Of a DNA stretch of 64,000 bases, positions 16,714 through 24,886 are shown in pieces. A program made the translations under genes and the position numbers. Source of the stretch: Streptomyces cacaoi (GTDB lineage: Bacteria > Actinomycetota > Actinomycetes > Streptomycetales > Streptomycetaceae); NCBI RefSeq assembly GCF_006539165.1, contig NZ_BJMM01000024.1, positions 43,602-107,601 on the forward strand, written 5' to 3'. Under the pieces are notes generated by a model, which saw nothing but the letters and a program-made list of their open reading frames with translations, made no database searches and was not told where the DNA came from. Within the stretch, counting starts at the first letter, position 1, and every line of letters starts with the position of its first letter.

Positions 16714-17886
16714 CTAGGGCAGGTTCCGGGCCATGACGATGCGCTGGACCTGGTTGGTGCCCTCGTAGATCTGGGTGATCTTGGCGTCCCGCATCATCCG
16801 CTCGACGGGGTAGTCGCGGGTGTAGCCGTAGCCGCCGAGGAGCTGGACCGCGTCGGTGGTGATCTCCATGGCGGCGTCGGAGGCGTAGCACTTGGCGGCG
16901 GCGCCGAAGAAGGTGAGGTCTTCCTTGGCGCCGTCGGCGCCCTCGGAGACCCGCTCGGAGCGGGCGGCGGCCGCGTAGGTCAGCTGCCGGGCGGCCTCGA
17001 TCTTCATGGCCATGTCGGCGAGCATGAACTGCACGCCCTGGAAGTCCCCGATGGGCTTGCCGAACTGCTTGCGCTCGGCGACATAGCCCTTGGCGTAGTC
17101 GAGCGCGCCCTGGGCGATGCCGAGGGCCTGCGCGGCGATGGTGATGCGGGTGTGGTCGAGGGTCTTCATGGCGGTGGCGAAGCCGGTGCCCTCGGCGCCG
17201 ATCATCCGGTCGGCCGGGATGCGCACGTTGTCGAGGTAGACCTCGCGGGTGGGCGAGCCCTTGATGCCGAGCTTCTTCTCGGGGGCGCCGAAGGAGACGC
17301 CCTCGTCGTCCTTCTGCACGACGAAGGCCGAGATGCCCTTGGTGCGCTTGTCCGGGTCGGTGACGGCCATGACGGTGTAGTAGTCGGAGACACCGGCGTT
17401 GGTGATCCACCGCTTGACGCCGTTGAGCACCCAACTGTCGCCGTCCCGCACGGCCTTGGTCTTCATGCCGCCCGCGTCCGAGCCGGCGTCGGGCTCGGAG
17501 AGGCAGTAGGAGAACATGGCGTCGCCCTTGGCCAGCGGAGCGAGGTAGCGCTGCTTCAGCTCCTCGGAGCCGGAGAGCATCACCGGCAGCGAGCCGAGCT
17601 TGTTGACGGCGGGGATCAGCGAGGAGGAGCCGCACACCCGCGCGACCTCCTCGATGACGATGACGGTGGCGAGCGCGTCGGCGCCGGCGCCGCCGTAGCT
17701 CTCCGGCACGTGCACGGCGTGCAGGTCGTTGGAGACGAGCGCGTCCAGCGCCTCCTGGGGGAAGCGGGACTCCTCGTCCACCTCGGCGGCATGCGGTGCG
17801 ATCTTGGCCTCGGCGAGGGCACGCACGGAGTCACGGAGCATCTCGTGCTCCTCGGAGGTCCGGTAGAGGTCGAACTCTGACGCCAA
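16714..17886 (-). CDS. Acyl-CoA dehydrogenase
   Basis: 390-residue FAD flavoenzyme introducing the alpha-beta double bond in acyl-CoA during beta-oxidation or amino-acid breakdown. Visible marks are the YCLSEPDAGSDAGGM substrate/FAD block, WITNAGVSDYYTVMA, GIKGSPTREVYLDNVRIP, and the closing QLLGGYGYTRDYPVERMMRD and IYEGTNQVQR, whose Glu (about residue 375) is the catalytic base in short/medium-chain members. The start is TTG at 17886 preceded by GAGGAG. It is a single gene, divergent from the nucleotide-sugar dehydrogenase. Chain-length preference cannot be read reliably. Confidence 0.93.
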   Translation of the reverse strand: MASEFDLYRTSEEHEMLRDSVRALAEAKIAPHAAEVDEESRFPQEALDALVSNDLHAVHVPESYGGAGADALATVIVIEEVARVCGSSSLIPAVNKLGSLPVMLSGSEELKQRYLAPLAKGDAMFSYCLSEPDAGSDAGGMKTKAVRDGDSWVLNGVKRWITNAGVSDYYTVMAVTDPDKRTKGISAFVVQKDDEGVSFGAPEKKLGIKGSPTREVYLDNVRIPADRMIGAEGTGFATAMKTLDHTRITIAAQALGIAQGALDYAKGYVAERKQFGKPIGDFQGVQFMLADMAMKIEAARQLTYAAAARSERVSEGADGAKEDLTFFGAAAKCYASDAAMEITTDAVQLLGGYGYTRDYPVERMMRDAKITQIYEGTNQVQRIVMARNLP

Positions 17887-17925
17887 GGGGTCTCACTCCT
17901 CGTTCAGGAAGCGTGCTGGCCTGCT

Positions 17926-17943
17926 AATTACCGTTAAGTAACC
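17926..17943. promoter_or_regulatory. AT-rich operator-like site in the divergent promoter
   Basis: TTACCGTTAAGTAA (17928-17941) is framed by TTAC and GTAA in an AT-rich island that stands out in this genome. It lies about 40 bases upstream of the acyl-CoA dehydrogenase start and about 105 bases from the divergent dehydrogenase. It could be a -10 region on the minus strand (GGTAAT/TAATTA) or a TetR-type operator for the acyl-CoA dehydrogenase. The palindrome is imperfect, so this is tentative. Confidence 0.35.
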
Positions 17944-18045
17944 CGATTTTAGGGGCCGGGAGCGGAGCGGGGATACGTGAGGTTCGCGACAGGAACCGTC
18001 CCGTTATGCTCGCGGTCAGCGTGTCGCCGTAGCAAGGAGCACTCC

Positions 18046-19431
18046 ATGACAGGCCCAGGAGAACCGGCCGAGCCCGCCGGACGGACGGGTGCCGCGCCCC
18101 GGATCACCGTGATCGGTCTCGGCTATCTGGGCGCCACCCATGCCGCCGCCATGGCGGAGCTGGGCTTCGAGGTGCTCGGCCTGGACGTGGTGCCGGAGAA
18201 GATGCGCAAGCTGGAGCAGGGCAGCGCCCCGATGTTCGAGCCCGGCCTGGAGGAGCTGCTGCGCGCGCACGTCGCGGGCGTCGAGGGCTCCACGGGGCGG
18301 CTGCGCTTCACCGACTCCTGGGAGGAGCTGGGCGCGTTCGGCGACGTCCACTTCCTGTGCGTCAACACCCCGCAGAAGCACGGCGAGTACGCGGCGGACA
18401 TGAGCTACGTCGACGCCGCCGTCGCCTCCCTGGCGCCGCATCTGGACCGCCCCGCGCTGGTCGTCGGCAAGTCCACCGTGCCGGTCGGCAGCGCCGCGCG
18501 GATCGCCGAACGGCTCGCCGAGCTGGCGCCCGCGGGGCGGGACGCCGAACTCGCCTGGAACCCGGAGTTCCTCCGCGAGAGCTTCGCCGTCCAGGACACG
18601 CTCCACCCGGACCGGATCGTCGTCGGCGTGGCCGGCCCGCGCGGTGAGGAACTGCTGCGCGAGGTCTACGCACAGCCGATCGCCGAGGGCTCGCCGTTCC
18701 TCGTCACGGACTATCCGACGGCCGAGCTGGTCAAGGTCTCCGCCAACTCCTTCCTGGCGACGAAGATCTCGTTCATCAACGCCATGGCCGAGGTGTGCGA
18801 GGCGGCCGACGGCGACGTCATGAAGCTCGCCGAGGCCATCGGGTACGACGACCGCATCGGCCGGAAGTTCCTGCGGGCCGGCATCGGCTTCGGCGGCGGC
18901 TGTCTGCCCAAGGACATCCGCGCCTTCATGGCCCGCGCCGGCGAGCTGGGCGCCTCCGAGGCGCTGACCTTCCTGCGCGAGGTCGACTCGATCAACATGC
19001 GCCGCCGGGCGCAGATGGTCGAACTGACCCGGGACGCCGTCGGCGGCACCCTGCTGGGCAAGCGCGTCGCCGTCCTCGGCGCCACGTTCAAGCCCGACTC
19101 GGACGACGTGCGCGACTCGCCCGCGCTCAATGTCGCGGGCCAGCTGCACCTCCAGGGCGCGCAGGTCACGGTGTACGACCCGAAGGGCATGGCCAACGCC
19201 CGCGCCCTGTTCCCGACACTCGGCTACGCCGACACCGCGCTGGACGCCGTCCGCGGCGCGGACGTCGTGCTGCACCTCACCGAGTGGAAGGAGTTCAAGG
19301 AGCTGGATCCGGCGGTCCTCGGCGAGGTCGCCACCACCCGGCACCTGCTGGACGGCCGCAACACCCTCGACCCCCAGCTGTGGCGCAAGGCCGGCTGGAC
19401 CTTCCGCGCTCTGGGCCGCCCCACGGCCTGA
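18046..19431 (+). CDS. UDP-glucose/GDP-mannose dehydrogenase family protein
   Basis: 461 residues. It oxidises a nucleotide sugar twice to the uronic acid with NAD, most likely UDP-glucose to UDP-glucuronate. The NAD-binding start is ITVIGLGYLGATHAA; the middle holds ELAWNPEFLRES and the linker helix TAELVKVSANSFLATKISFIN; GFGGGCLPKDIRAF contains the catalytic Cys; the C-terminal domain carries GATFKPDSDDVRDSPAL. ATG 18046 follows AAGGAG. A -10-like TATGCT lies near 18005. The product would feed envelope glycan or acidic polysaccharide synthesis, in keeping with nearby LCP and glycosyltransferase genes. Confidence 0.92.
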   Translation: MTGPGEPAEPAGRTGAAPRITVIGLGYLGATHAAAMAELGFEVLGLDVVPEKMRKLEQGSAPMFEPGLEELLRAHVAGVEGSTGRLRFTDSWEELGAFGDVHFLCVNTPQKHGEYAADMSYVDAAVASLAPHLDRPALVVGKSTVPVGSAARIAERLAELAPAGRDAELAWNPEFLRESFAVQDTLHPDRIVVGVAGPRGEELLREVYAQPIAEGSPFLVTDYPTAELVKVSANSFLATKISFINAMAEVCEAADGDVMKLAEAIGYDDRIGRKFLRAGIGFGGGCLPKDIRAFMARAGELGASEALTFLREVDSINMRRRAQMVELTRDAVGGTLLGKRVAVLGATFKPDSDDVRDSPALNVAGQLHLQGAQVTVYDPKGMANARALFPTLGYADTALDAVRGADVVLHLTEWKEFKELDPAVLGEVATTRHLLDGRNTLDPQLWRKAGWTFRALGRPTA

Positions 19432-19592
19432 CCCGCGCGCCTGCTCGCCCCAGCGCCCCGTCGTCTCCGAGGACGCGAGACGTCCCGCTGTTTGAGGCCG
19501 GGCCCGGCGGTCAACCCGGGCCCGGGAAGGCAGGGGAGCGGAGATACGGGTACGGCCCGCTCCGGCCGGAGCGAGCGAGGGAGTGAGCTGCC

Positions 19593-20006
19593 ATGGCCCT
19601 TTCCCGGATGGGGCTGTTCGTCCTGGACTGTCCCGATCCCGCGGCCCTGGCCCGGTTCTACGCCGGAATCCTCGGCTGGACCGTCGACGACCGGGGCGAT
19701 GGCGAGTGGGTGGAGGTCACAGCGCCGCAGGGCGGCCGGCTGCTGGCCTTCCAGCGGGCGCCGGACCACGTCCCGCCGCGCTGGCCGAGCGGCGAGCACA
19801 GCCAGCAGGCGCATCTGGACCTCTACGTCGACCGGGAACACTGGGACGAGGCCGAGCAGGAGGCGCTGGGGCTGGGCGCCCGCCTGGTCCAACCCGACGA
19901 GGGCGAGCGGGATTTCAGGGTCTACCTCGACCCCGCGGGGCACCCCTTCTGCCTGTGCGTCCAGACGCCGGACTCCCCGGCCGCCACCGTTCCCCCGGCG
20001 GCCTGA
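19593..20006 (+). CDS. VOC (glyoxalase/bleomycin-resistance) family protein
   Basis: 137 residues with two beta-alpha-beta-beta-beta halves: FVLDCPDPAALARFYAGILGW and QAHLDLYVDREHWDEAEQEALGLGA, closing with VYLDPAGHPFCLCV. The FY..LGW and DPAGHPFCL patterns are typical of the large actinobacterial group of VOC proteins, whose substrates are mostly unknown. ATG 19593 follows GAGGGAG. It stands alone and converges on an LCP gene. It could be a lyase, dioxygenase or drug-binding protein; the sequence does not decide. Confidence 0.85.
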   Translation: MALSRMGLFVLDCPDPAALARFYAGILGWTVDDRGDGEWVEVTAPQGGRLLAFQRAPDHVPPRWPSGEHSQQAHLDLYVDREHWDEAEQEALGLGARLVQPDEGERDFRVYLDPAGHPFCLCVQTPDSPAATVPPAA

Positions 20007-20103
20007 GCCCGCCCGCACCCGGTGGCCGGGACGGCCGCCGCCTGCGCCCGGTGGCCGGGACGGCCGGACGGGCCCCTGCGGGCCGGACGGGGCGGCACAG
20101 CAC

Positions 20104-20140
20104 GAGGGCGGCCGGCCCCCGCGGGAAGCCGGCCGCCCTC
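20104..20140. terminator. Bidirectional terminator with perfect 13-base stem
   Basis: GAGGGCGGCCGGC and GCCGGCCGCCCTC pair perfectly around an 11-base loop between the convergent VOC and LCP genes. Just upstream (about 20017-20061) a 20-base GC-rich unit ending GGTGGCCGGGACGGCCG occurs twice. Confidence 0.85.
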
Positions 20141-20185
20141 GGTGTGCGGCCCGTGCCGTCGGCGCGCCGACGGCGTCACCGTCCG

Positions 20186-21451
20186 TCAGCGGTCGTCGGA
20201 GACGGTGACCTTCTCGTCGTTGTTGAGCTGATCCACCAGCTGCTTGACGCGGCCCTTGTCCCAGGCGAGGTTGCCGCCCGGCGCGGGACCGGCGATCGGC
20301 ATGTTCATGGACTTGCCGTCGCCGCTGGTGACGCCCTTCATCGCCCAGAACATGGAGGCCAGGTTCCACAGGCTCATGTCCTTGTCGACCTTGAGTGTGT
20401 CCAGGCCCGCACCCAGCGTGGGGTAGAGCGTGAAGGGGTTGATGACGGTGCTGGGCGTCGCCGTCTGGTCGGCCAGCGCGGACAGGAACTTCTGCTGGTT
20501 CTTCGTCCGGTCCAGGTCGCTGTTCTTCAGGGCGTAGCGGGTGCGCACGAAGGCGAGCGCCTCGGCCCCGTTCAGCGTCTGCTTGCCCTTCTTCAGGTCG
20601 GCGCCGGACTTCTCGTCCTTGATGTCCTGCGGGATGTCCAGCTCCACCCCGCCGACCGCGTCGACGATCTTCGCGAAGCCGCCGAACCCGATCTCCGCAT
20701 AGTGGTCGATCTTCAGCCCGGTGTTGTGCTCGACGGTGCGGACCAGCAGCTCCGGCCCGTCCATCGCATAGGTCGCGTTTATCTTGGTGCGCTTGCCGGT
20801 CGCGGCGTAGTGCTTTCCGGACTCGGAGCCCGTGAAGGACGGCACCTCGACGTCGGAGTCACGCGGCAGCGAGACCATCGTGTTCCCGTTGCTGCCCACG
20901 TGCAGGATCATGATCGAGTCGGTACGGCCCTCGTCCGTGGGCCCGCCGGTGTGCAGATCCTTCTTCTCCTGGTCGGACATGCCCTCGCGGCTGTCGGAGC
21001 CGACGATCAGGTAGTTCGTCCCGTCGCCGCCCTCCGGCCGGTCCTCGACGATGCCGAGATCCACCTCGCGGCGCAGCTTCGAGTCCGCCCAGAAGTAGGT
21101 GGCCACCGACCACACCAGGACGACCGCCACGAGGACTATCAGCCCGACCTTGATCCGGCGACCCCAGTTCGGCCGCGGCCGGTAGGCGTCGTCGTACCGG
21201 CCGTCACCGCCGTCCCGGCCGCCCCCGTTGCCGCCGTAGACCTGTCCGGTGTTGTAGCCCGAGTCGTACCCGTACCCCTGGCCCGCCGGCCGGCCCTGGC
21301 CGTACGCCTGACCCCCGCCGCCTCTCTGCGGGGGGACGCCGGGTCCATGGGTGTGCGGCATGACACGGGTGGGGTCGGGCTCGGGCGTACCGCTGCCTCG
21401 TCCCTCCCGGCCGCCGGGGCGGTCGGTCCAACCATCGGGCCACTGATTCAT
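20186..21451 (-). CDS. LytR-CpsA-Psr (LCP) family glycopolymer ligase (1 of 4)
   Basis: About 421 residues. A Gly/Gln/Pro-rich cytoplasmic tail leads to one transmembrane helix (VGLIVLVAVVLVWSVATYF) and the external LCP catalytic domain. This shows NYLIVGSDSREG, MVSLPRDSDVEVP with the conserved Arg, KINATYAMDGPELLVRTVE, and FVRTRYALKNSDLDRTKNQQ. LCP enzymes move lipid-linked glycopolymers onto peptidoglycan. This copy lacks the LytR_C domain found in the other three and ends soon after the catalytic domain. ATG 21451 is chosen at the first Met of the tail; the ribosome binding site is weak. Confidence 0.9.
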   Translation of the reverse strand: MNQWPDGWTDRPGGREGRGSGTPEPDPTRVMPHTHGPGVPPQRGGGGQAYGQGRPAGQGYGYDSGYNTGQVYGGNGGGRDGGDGRYDDAYRPRPNWGRRIKVGLIVLVAVVLVWSVATYFWADSKLRREVDLGIVEDRPEGGDGTNYLIVGSDSREGMSDQEKKDLHTGGPTDEGRTDSIMILHVGSNGNTMVSLPRDSDVEVPSFTGSESGKHYAATGKRTKINATYAMDGPELLVRTVEHNTGLKIDHYAEIGFGGFAKIVDAVGGVELDIPQDIKDEKSGADLKKGKQTLNGAEALAFVRTRYALKNSDLDRTKNQQKFLSALADQTATPSTVINPFTLYPTLGAGLDTLKVDKDMSLWNLASMFWAMKGVTSGDGKSMNMPIAGPAPGGNLAWDKGRVKQLVDQLNNDEKVTVSDDR

Positions 21452-21567
21452 GCCAGGCAGTGTGACGGACAACGGGGGCGCGAACACAGGGCGGGTACCG
21501 TCTCGGGCCTCGGCTGTAGCAGTTCTGATGCAAATCCACAGATCGGACCGCAGGCATCCCGCCGCAT

Positions 21568-22116
21568 ATGGTGGAGGGCATGACCGACCAGGCACATGAG
21601 GCGGAAGGCGCCCTACCGGGCAAGCCGACCGCCGCCTCCCGCACCACCCTCTCCCACATCATGACGGGCAGCGAGACCAATCTGTACGGCACCGTCCACG
21701 GCGGCGTGATCATGAAGCTTGCCGACGACGCGGCCGGCGCCGTCGCAGGGCGGCACTCCGAGGGGCCGGCGGTCACCGCCTCCATGGACGAGATGGTCTT
21801 CCTCGAACCCGTCAGGGTCGGCGACCTCGTCCATGTGAAGGCCCAGGTCAACTGGACGGGACGGACCTCCATGGAGGTCGGTGTCCGCGTCGTGGCCGAG
21901 CGCTGGAACGAGTCCACACCCGCCACCCACGTCGGCACCGCCTACCTCGTCTTCGCCGCCATCGACGAATCCGGCACACCGCGCCCCGTCCCACCCGTCG
22001 TCCCCGAGACCGACGAGGACCGCCGCCGCTTCCAGGAGGCCCAGATCCGCCGCACCCACCGACTCGCCCGCCGCCGCGCCATCCGCGACCTGCGGGAGCA
22101 GCGCCCCGGGGCGTGA
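21568..22116 (+). CDS. Acyl-CoA thioesterase, hotdog fold
   Basis: About 182 residues. The hotdog signature GTVHGGVIMKLADDAAGAVA, then VTASMDEMVFLEPVRVGDLV and VHVKAQVNWTGRTSMEVGV, marks it as a YciA/BFIT-like acyl-CoA thioester hydrolase acting in the cytosol. Two starts are possible: ATG 21568 with no Shine-Dalgarno sequence, or ATG 21580, where GGAGGG lies too close. The tail is Arg-rich (RRTHRLARRRAIRDLRE). It is divergent from the LCP gene at 20186-21451 and borders the accessory patch on its right. Confidence 0.88.
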   Translation: MVEGMTDQAHEAEGALPGKPTAASRTTLSHIMTGSETNLYGTVHGGVIMKLADDAAGAVAGRHSEGPAVTASMDEMVFLEPVRVGDLVHVKAQVNWTGRTSMEVGVRVVAERWNESTPATHVGTAYLVFAAIDESGTPRPVPPVVPETDEDRRRFQEAQIRRTHRLARRRAIRDLREQRPGA

Positions 22117-22132
22117 TCTGCCGGGGCGTCGT

Positions 22133-22321
22133 TGGTGCGAGGAACTGCGGTACTACCGGCTTGTGATCGCTGAGGACTGGCATGCCGAGTTGCGGCTCGA
22201 CGACGCCGACAGCATGGCCACCTACTCGCGCGTCTGGCGCACTCTGCCGGAATCCGCCGTGTACGGCGCCGACGCACACAACGTGATCAATGCGGCACGG
22301 CGGGACCTGAACGCCCGCTGA
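22133..22321 (+). pseudogene. C-terminal fragment of an unidentified protein
   Basis: An open stretch without a proper start encodes about 62 residues (CEELRYYRLVIAEDWHAE, then TYSRVWRTLPESAVYG and AHNVINAARRDLNAR) with the composition of a real protein, unlike the low-complexity readings around it. It begins just after the thioesterase stop and ends in TGA. It looks like the surviving tail of a truncated gene, perhaps a regulator's C-terminal domain. I do not recognise the family for certain. Confidence 0.4.
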
Positions 22322-22603
22322 AGGACCTTCGACCGGCGGGACCGCGTCGCGCTGACCGAAGGGCCGAGCCCTCAACAGCCCGACCACACCCACCGCCACC
22401 CGCACGAACGCCACCAGCACGGCCCACCACGCCCACCGCTCCGCCTGCTCCACTGCTGCCTCCCCTTGGTCATTGGCAGGACCGTACGCAGGACTGGCTG
22501 TCGGGCGTCGTGAGTTGTCCACAGGCGGGCAGGTAAGTCGTACCGGCAGCGGCGAGGTGATGCTGAACGCGTCGTTCCGCGGGTAGCGTCGCTGGTCAGG
22601 AAT
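22322..22603. other. Non-coding stretch, probable CRISPR leader at its right end
   Basis: About 280 bases with no convincing gene. The right-hand 100 bases lead directly into the first repeat, and the degenerate repeat is at the far end of the array, so this side should be the leader carrying the array promoter. No clear -35/-10 pair was seen. Confidence 0.4.
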
Positions 22604-22997
22604 GTGCTCCCCGCACGCGCGGGGGTGGTCCGTCGCGGTAGATCTCGAAGCTGGGGTTCATGATGTGCTCCCCGCACGCGCGGGGGTGGTCCGCCAAGGA
22701 CGTCCTCGGCGTCTCACGCGCCACTGTGCTCCCCGCACGCGCGGGGATGGTCCGCTCCCCAACGGACAGCTCCGCGTCCGCCGCAGGTGCTCCCCGCACG
22801 CGCGGGGATGGTCCCGCCGTCAGAGGTCTTGGTGTCAGACTGCCCGGGTGCTCCCCGCACGCGCGGGGGTGGTCCCCGCATCAGCGGCCAGGGCGTGCCC
22901 CGGGCCACGTGCTCCCCGCATGCGCGGGGGTGGTCCTCGGAGTTCGACTCGGCCGACACCGCCTCCGGAGTGCTCCCCGCACGCGCGGGGCTGACAT
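22604..22997 (+). CRISPR. Orphan CRISPR array, type I-E-like, 7 repeats and 6 spacers
   Basis: Repeats of 28 bases start at 22604, 22665, 22726, 22787, 22848, 22909 and 22970, an exact 61-base period, with six unique 33-base spacers. The unit begins GTGCTCCCCGCACGCGC and ends GGGGGTGGTCC (GGGGATGGTCC in repeats 3 and 4), with a CCCCGC/GCGGGG stem. This is the actinobacterial type I-E form. Repeat 6 has one C-to-T change; repeat 7 keeps its first 21 bases and then degenerates, marking the trailer end. No cas gene is in the window, so it would depend on Cas proteins encoded elsewhere. Confidence 0.95.
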
Positions 22998-23135
22998 GAA
23001 GAAAGCGCCCCGCCCGGCCGCAGTTGGCCGGGCGAGCTGCGGCGCGGGTCGAAGGACCCGGCCGGGCAGTGACCTTACGGAGCGCCCCCCACAGAGGGCT
23101 GGCCCGGGAACCCGTTCGCGAGGCACGCTCTTGTG

Positions 23136-23690
23136 ATGGATCAAGGGCTGGCGGCGGTGCTGGGCGCGGGTGTGGGGGTCCTGGGCACTCTGGGGACTGC
23201 GGCGGTCACCTATGCGGCGGCTCGTCGGCAGACACTTGATCAGGGAAAGGTCGACGACACGAAGGCGATTCGCGGGGAGCGGCGCGACGCGTACCTTGCG
23301 TTCATCGAAGCGGCCGAACCCGTTGATTTCGTCCTGCACTCGCTCGCCCACAGCGACGAGGTTCCGGGCTCTTGTGAACGGCCGCCGAACACGGCTGTGT
23401 TGAACGAAATGGTCGAGGACATCGACTCTGCTGTGCATGCGCTCTACAAGGCGCAGGCTCGTATCGACTTGGTGGGGCCCTCGTCCGTGGTGAGTGAAGC
23501 GGTCAACGTTTGGGGCGCCGCTCGTGATCTGCGGAGTTTCCTGCAAGCGGTTCTGCGCGGCGACGTGGCGCCCGACGTCTATGCCCAGGCGCTGGAGACG
23601 GCCGTCGACGCTGTGGAGAAGGCGCGCGACGACTTCGGGCGGGCAGCGAGGGACGTGATCTCGACTCCTATGAACCTGTTCCGGGAATGA
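23136..23690 (+). CDS. Hypothetical single-span membrane protein
   Basis: About 184 residues. One N-terminal hydrophobic segment (LAAVLGAGVGVLGTLGTAAVTYAAA) is followed by a cytosolic, mainly helical, charged body (RGERRDAYLAFIEAAEPVDF; AVDAVEKARDDFGRAARDV). This shape is common in actinobacterial proteins of unknown function. Start at ATG 23136 or the adjoining GTG 23133; no strong ribosome binding site. It sits between the CRISPR trailer and gene remnants, and its 3' end overlaps the terminase-like remnant on the other strand. Codon use is less GC-biased than in core genes, fitting acquired DNA. Confidence 0.6.
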   Translation: MDQGLAAVLGAGVGVLGTLGTAAVTYAAARRQTLDQGKVDDTKAIRGERRDAYLAFIEAAEPVDFVLHSLAHSDEVPGSCERPPNTAVLNEMVEDIDSAVHALYKAQARIDLVGPSSVVSEAVNVWGAARDLRSFLQAVLRGDVAPDVYAQALETAVDAVEKARDDFGRAARDVISTPMNLFRE

Positions 23691-23790
23691 GCAGGTGGCG
23701 CCGCTCATGCATCGTCGACTGCACGACGTACCGCAGCGCGTCGGCTGAGTGGTCGTCGACCGAGCGCGTCGACGTACTCGGTCGACAGGC
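23668..23790 (-). pseudogene. Possible C-terminal remnant of a phage terminase large subunit
   Basis: Read on the minus strand, the last residues before the stop at 23668 include VDDHSADALRYVVQSTMHER. A DDHxxDALRY block near the C-terminus is characteristic of phage terminase large subunits. Upstream in a different frame is LFELADNPGLSTEYVDALG, so a frameshift may separate the two pieces. No other phage gene is present. This is a pattern match from memory on a short piece and could be chance. Confidence 0.35.
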
Positions 23791-23857
23791 CCGGGTTGTC
23801 GGCGAGTTCGAAGAGCCAGGCGGTCCCGGCCCGGCCCGTCGGCGTGGCGGGGACGGC

Positions 23858-24523
23858 TCACCGTGCTGTGACGAGGAGTGTGCCGGTCTGCTGGGGGCCC
23901 GGTGGGGCCGGTAGCACGGTTGCGGTGGTGTGGGGGAAGCCTGCGTGGGTGAGCATCGTCTGCCATGTGCCGGGGGAGTGGTCCCAGCGGCGCAGAACGT
24001 AGGGGTCATGGTCCGGGCCGCGGTCGATGTGTGCCGCCTGCGGCCCGTAGCAGCCGTCGACCGGTGGGCGTTGGGAGAACGCCAGGACTCCGCCGGGGCG
24101 CAGTCGTCGGCGGGCGGCCGGCAGGAGGACGGCGGGGTCGGTGAACCACAGCGCGCCGAACACGCTGTAGATGGCGTCGAACTCTTCGTCGGACTCGTGG
24201 AGATACTGCGCCGCCGATTTCTGGAGCAGTTCCAGCCGGGGACGGTCGCACCACCGCCGCCGGGCGGCGGACAGCTGGACCCCGGACAGGTCGACCCCGG
24301 TGACACGGTGCCCGCTCCCGGCCAGGTGCGCCGCGTTGCCGCCCTTTCCGCACCCGAGGTCCAGTACCCGGCCGTTGCCCTCCGTCGGCAGGTCCAGCAC
24401 CTCGGAGCCGGGGCCGTGGTCGGGGTACTGCGTCCAGTTGAACCAGGTCGTCTCGCCCTTCGCGTTGGCCTCCCGGCGGTCGGGCCGGCTGCGGGCGTAG
24501 GCGTCCCATGCGGCGGTCTGCAT
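23858..24523 (-). CDS. Class I SAM-dependent methyltransferase
   Basis: 221 residues. SAM-binding motif I is VLDLGCGKGGNAAHLAG, the acidic end of strand two is VTGVDLSG, and motif III-like LRPGGVLAFSQRPP follows. The N-terminus (WDAYARSRPDRREANAKGETTWFNW) resembles a group of streptomycete methyltransferases often found beside DUF397 and XRE-DUF5753 regulators. ATG 24523 follows GGAGGAGG. Substrate unknown. It is the only clearly intact enzyme in the 22-25.7 kb patch. Confidence 0.85.
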   Translation of the reverse strand: MQTAAWDAYARSRPDRREANAKGETTWFNWTQYPDHGPGSEVLDLPTEGNGRVLDLGCGKGGNAAHLAGSGHRVTGVDLSGVQLSAARRRWCDRPRLELLQKSAAQYLHESDEEFDAIYSVFGALWFTDPAVLLPAARRRLRPGGVLAFSQRPPVDGCYGPQAAHIDRGPDHDPYVLRRWDHSPGTWQTMLTHAGFPHTTATVLPAPPGPQQTGTLLVTAR

Positions 24524-24568
24524 CGTCCTCCTCCGAGGGGCGGACCGCCCGGCCGGTCCGCCGGTTGA

Positions 24569-24886
24569 TCACTTCGCCGGACTGTCGGCGCATCCGGCGT
24601 GGCACTGCGAGCAGTTGGCGCGAGCGGTCAGCCACAGGAGCGGGTCCGGGGTGTACCCGGCCGCCGTGATCGCTCGCTGGGTGCGGTCCATGTCACCGGC
24701 GCCGGGGCGGCGTCCCGTCCCGTGGTTCTCGGTATCGGGGACGTGGTGCACGAACTTACCCAGTCGGGCACACAGTTGGGCGTGGATCGTGGTGTGGACG
24801 ACCAACGCGTGCCACCCCTTGTCCACCAGCTTCGACGGGCGCAGGGCGTGGCGCTGCGGACGCGCGCAGGCGGCGACGAAGGCCAA
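24569..24886 (-). pseudogene. N-terminally truncated glycine-rich-domain-like protein
   Basis: The minus-strand frame encodes LAFVAACA, SKLVDKGWHALVVHT, LGKFVHHVPD, TQRAITAAGYTPDPLLW and a Cys-rich end CSQCHAGCADSP. This order fits a streptomycete family (often called glycine-rich domain-containing) that ends in CGQCHAGC and has a VD.GWH..I.HT core. About the first 50 residues expected before LAFVAACA are missing, and the frame runs into the start of the regulator fragment on the other strand. Family call is from memory. Confidence 0.5.

Noticed and set aside
12152..17635. Very long minus-strand open frames (1005 and 815 residues) across the amidohydrolase gene
   Set aside because: Antisense shadows of high third-position GC; composition is Gly/Arg/Val/Pro without domains.
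21848..22522. Minus-strand frame starting with a possible small membrane protein (a WAWWAVLVAFVRVAVG segment)
   Set aside because: The hydrophobic start is suggestive, but the frame runs on antisense to the thioesterase gene with low-complexity sequence; no ribosome site. A truncated gene cannot be excluded.
22997..23135. cas genes next to the CRISPR array
   Set aside because: Both flanks were read on both strands; no Cas1, Cas2, Cas3 or Cascade motif is present.
24615..24879. Plus-strand N-terminal extension of the DUF5753 frame
   Set aside because: It is out of family and antisense to the recognisable Cys-rich protein on the minus strand, so it is a shadow rather than part of the regulator.
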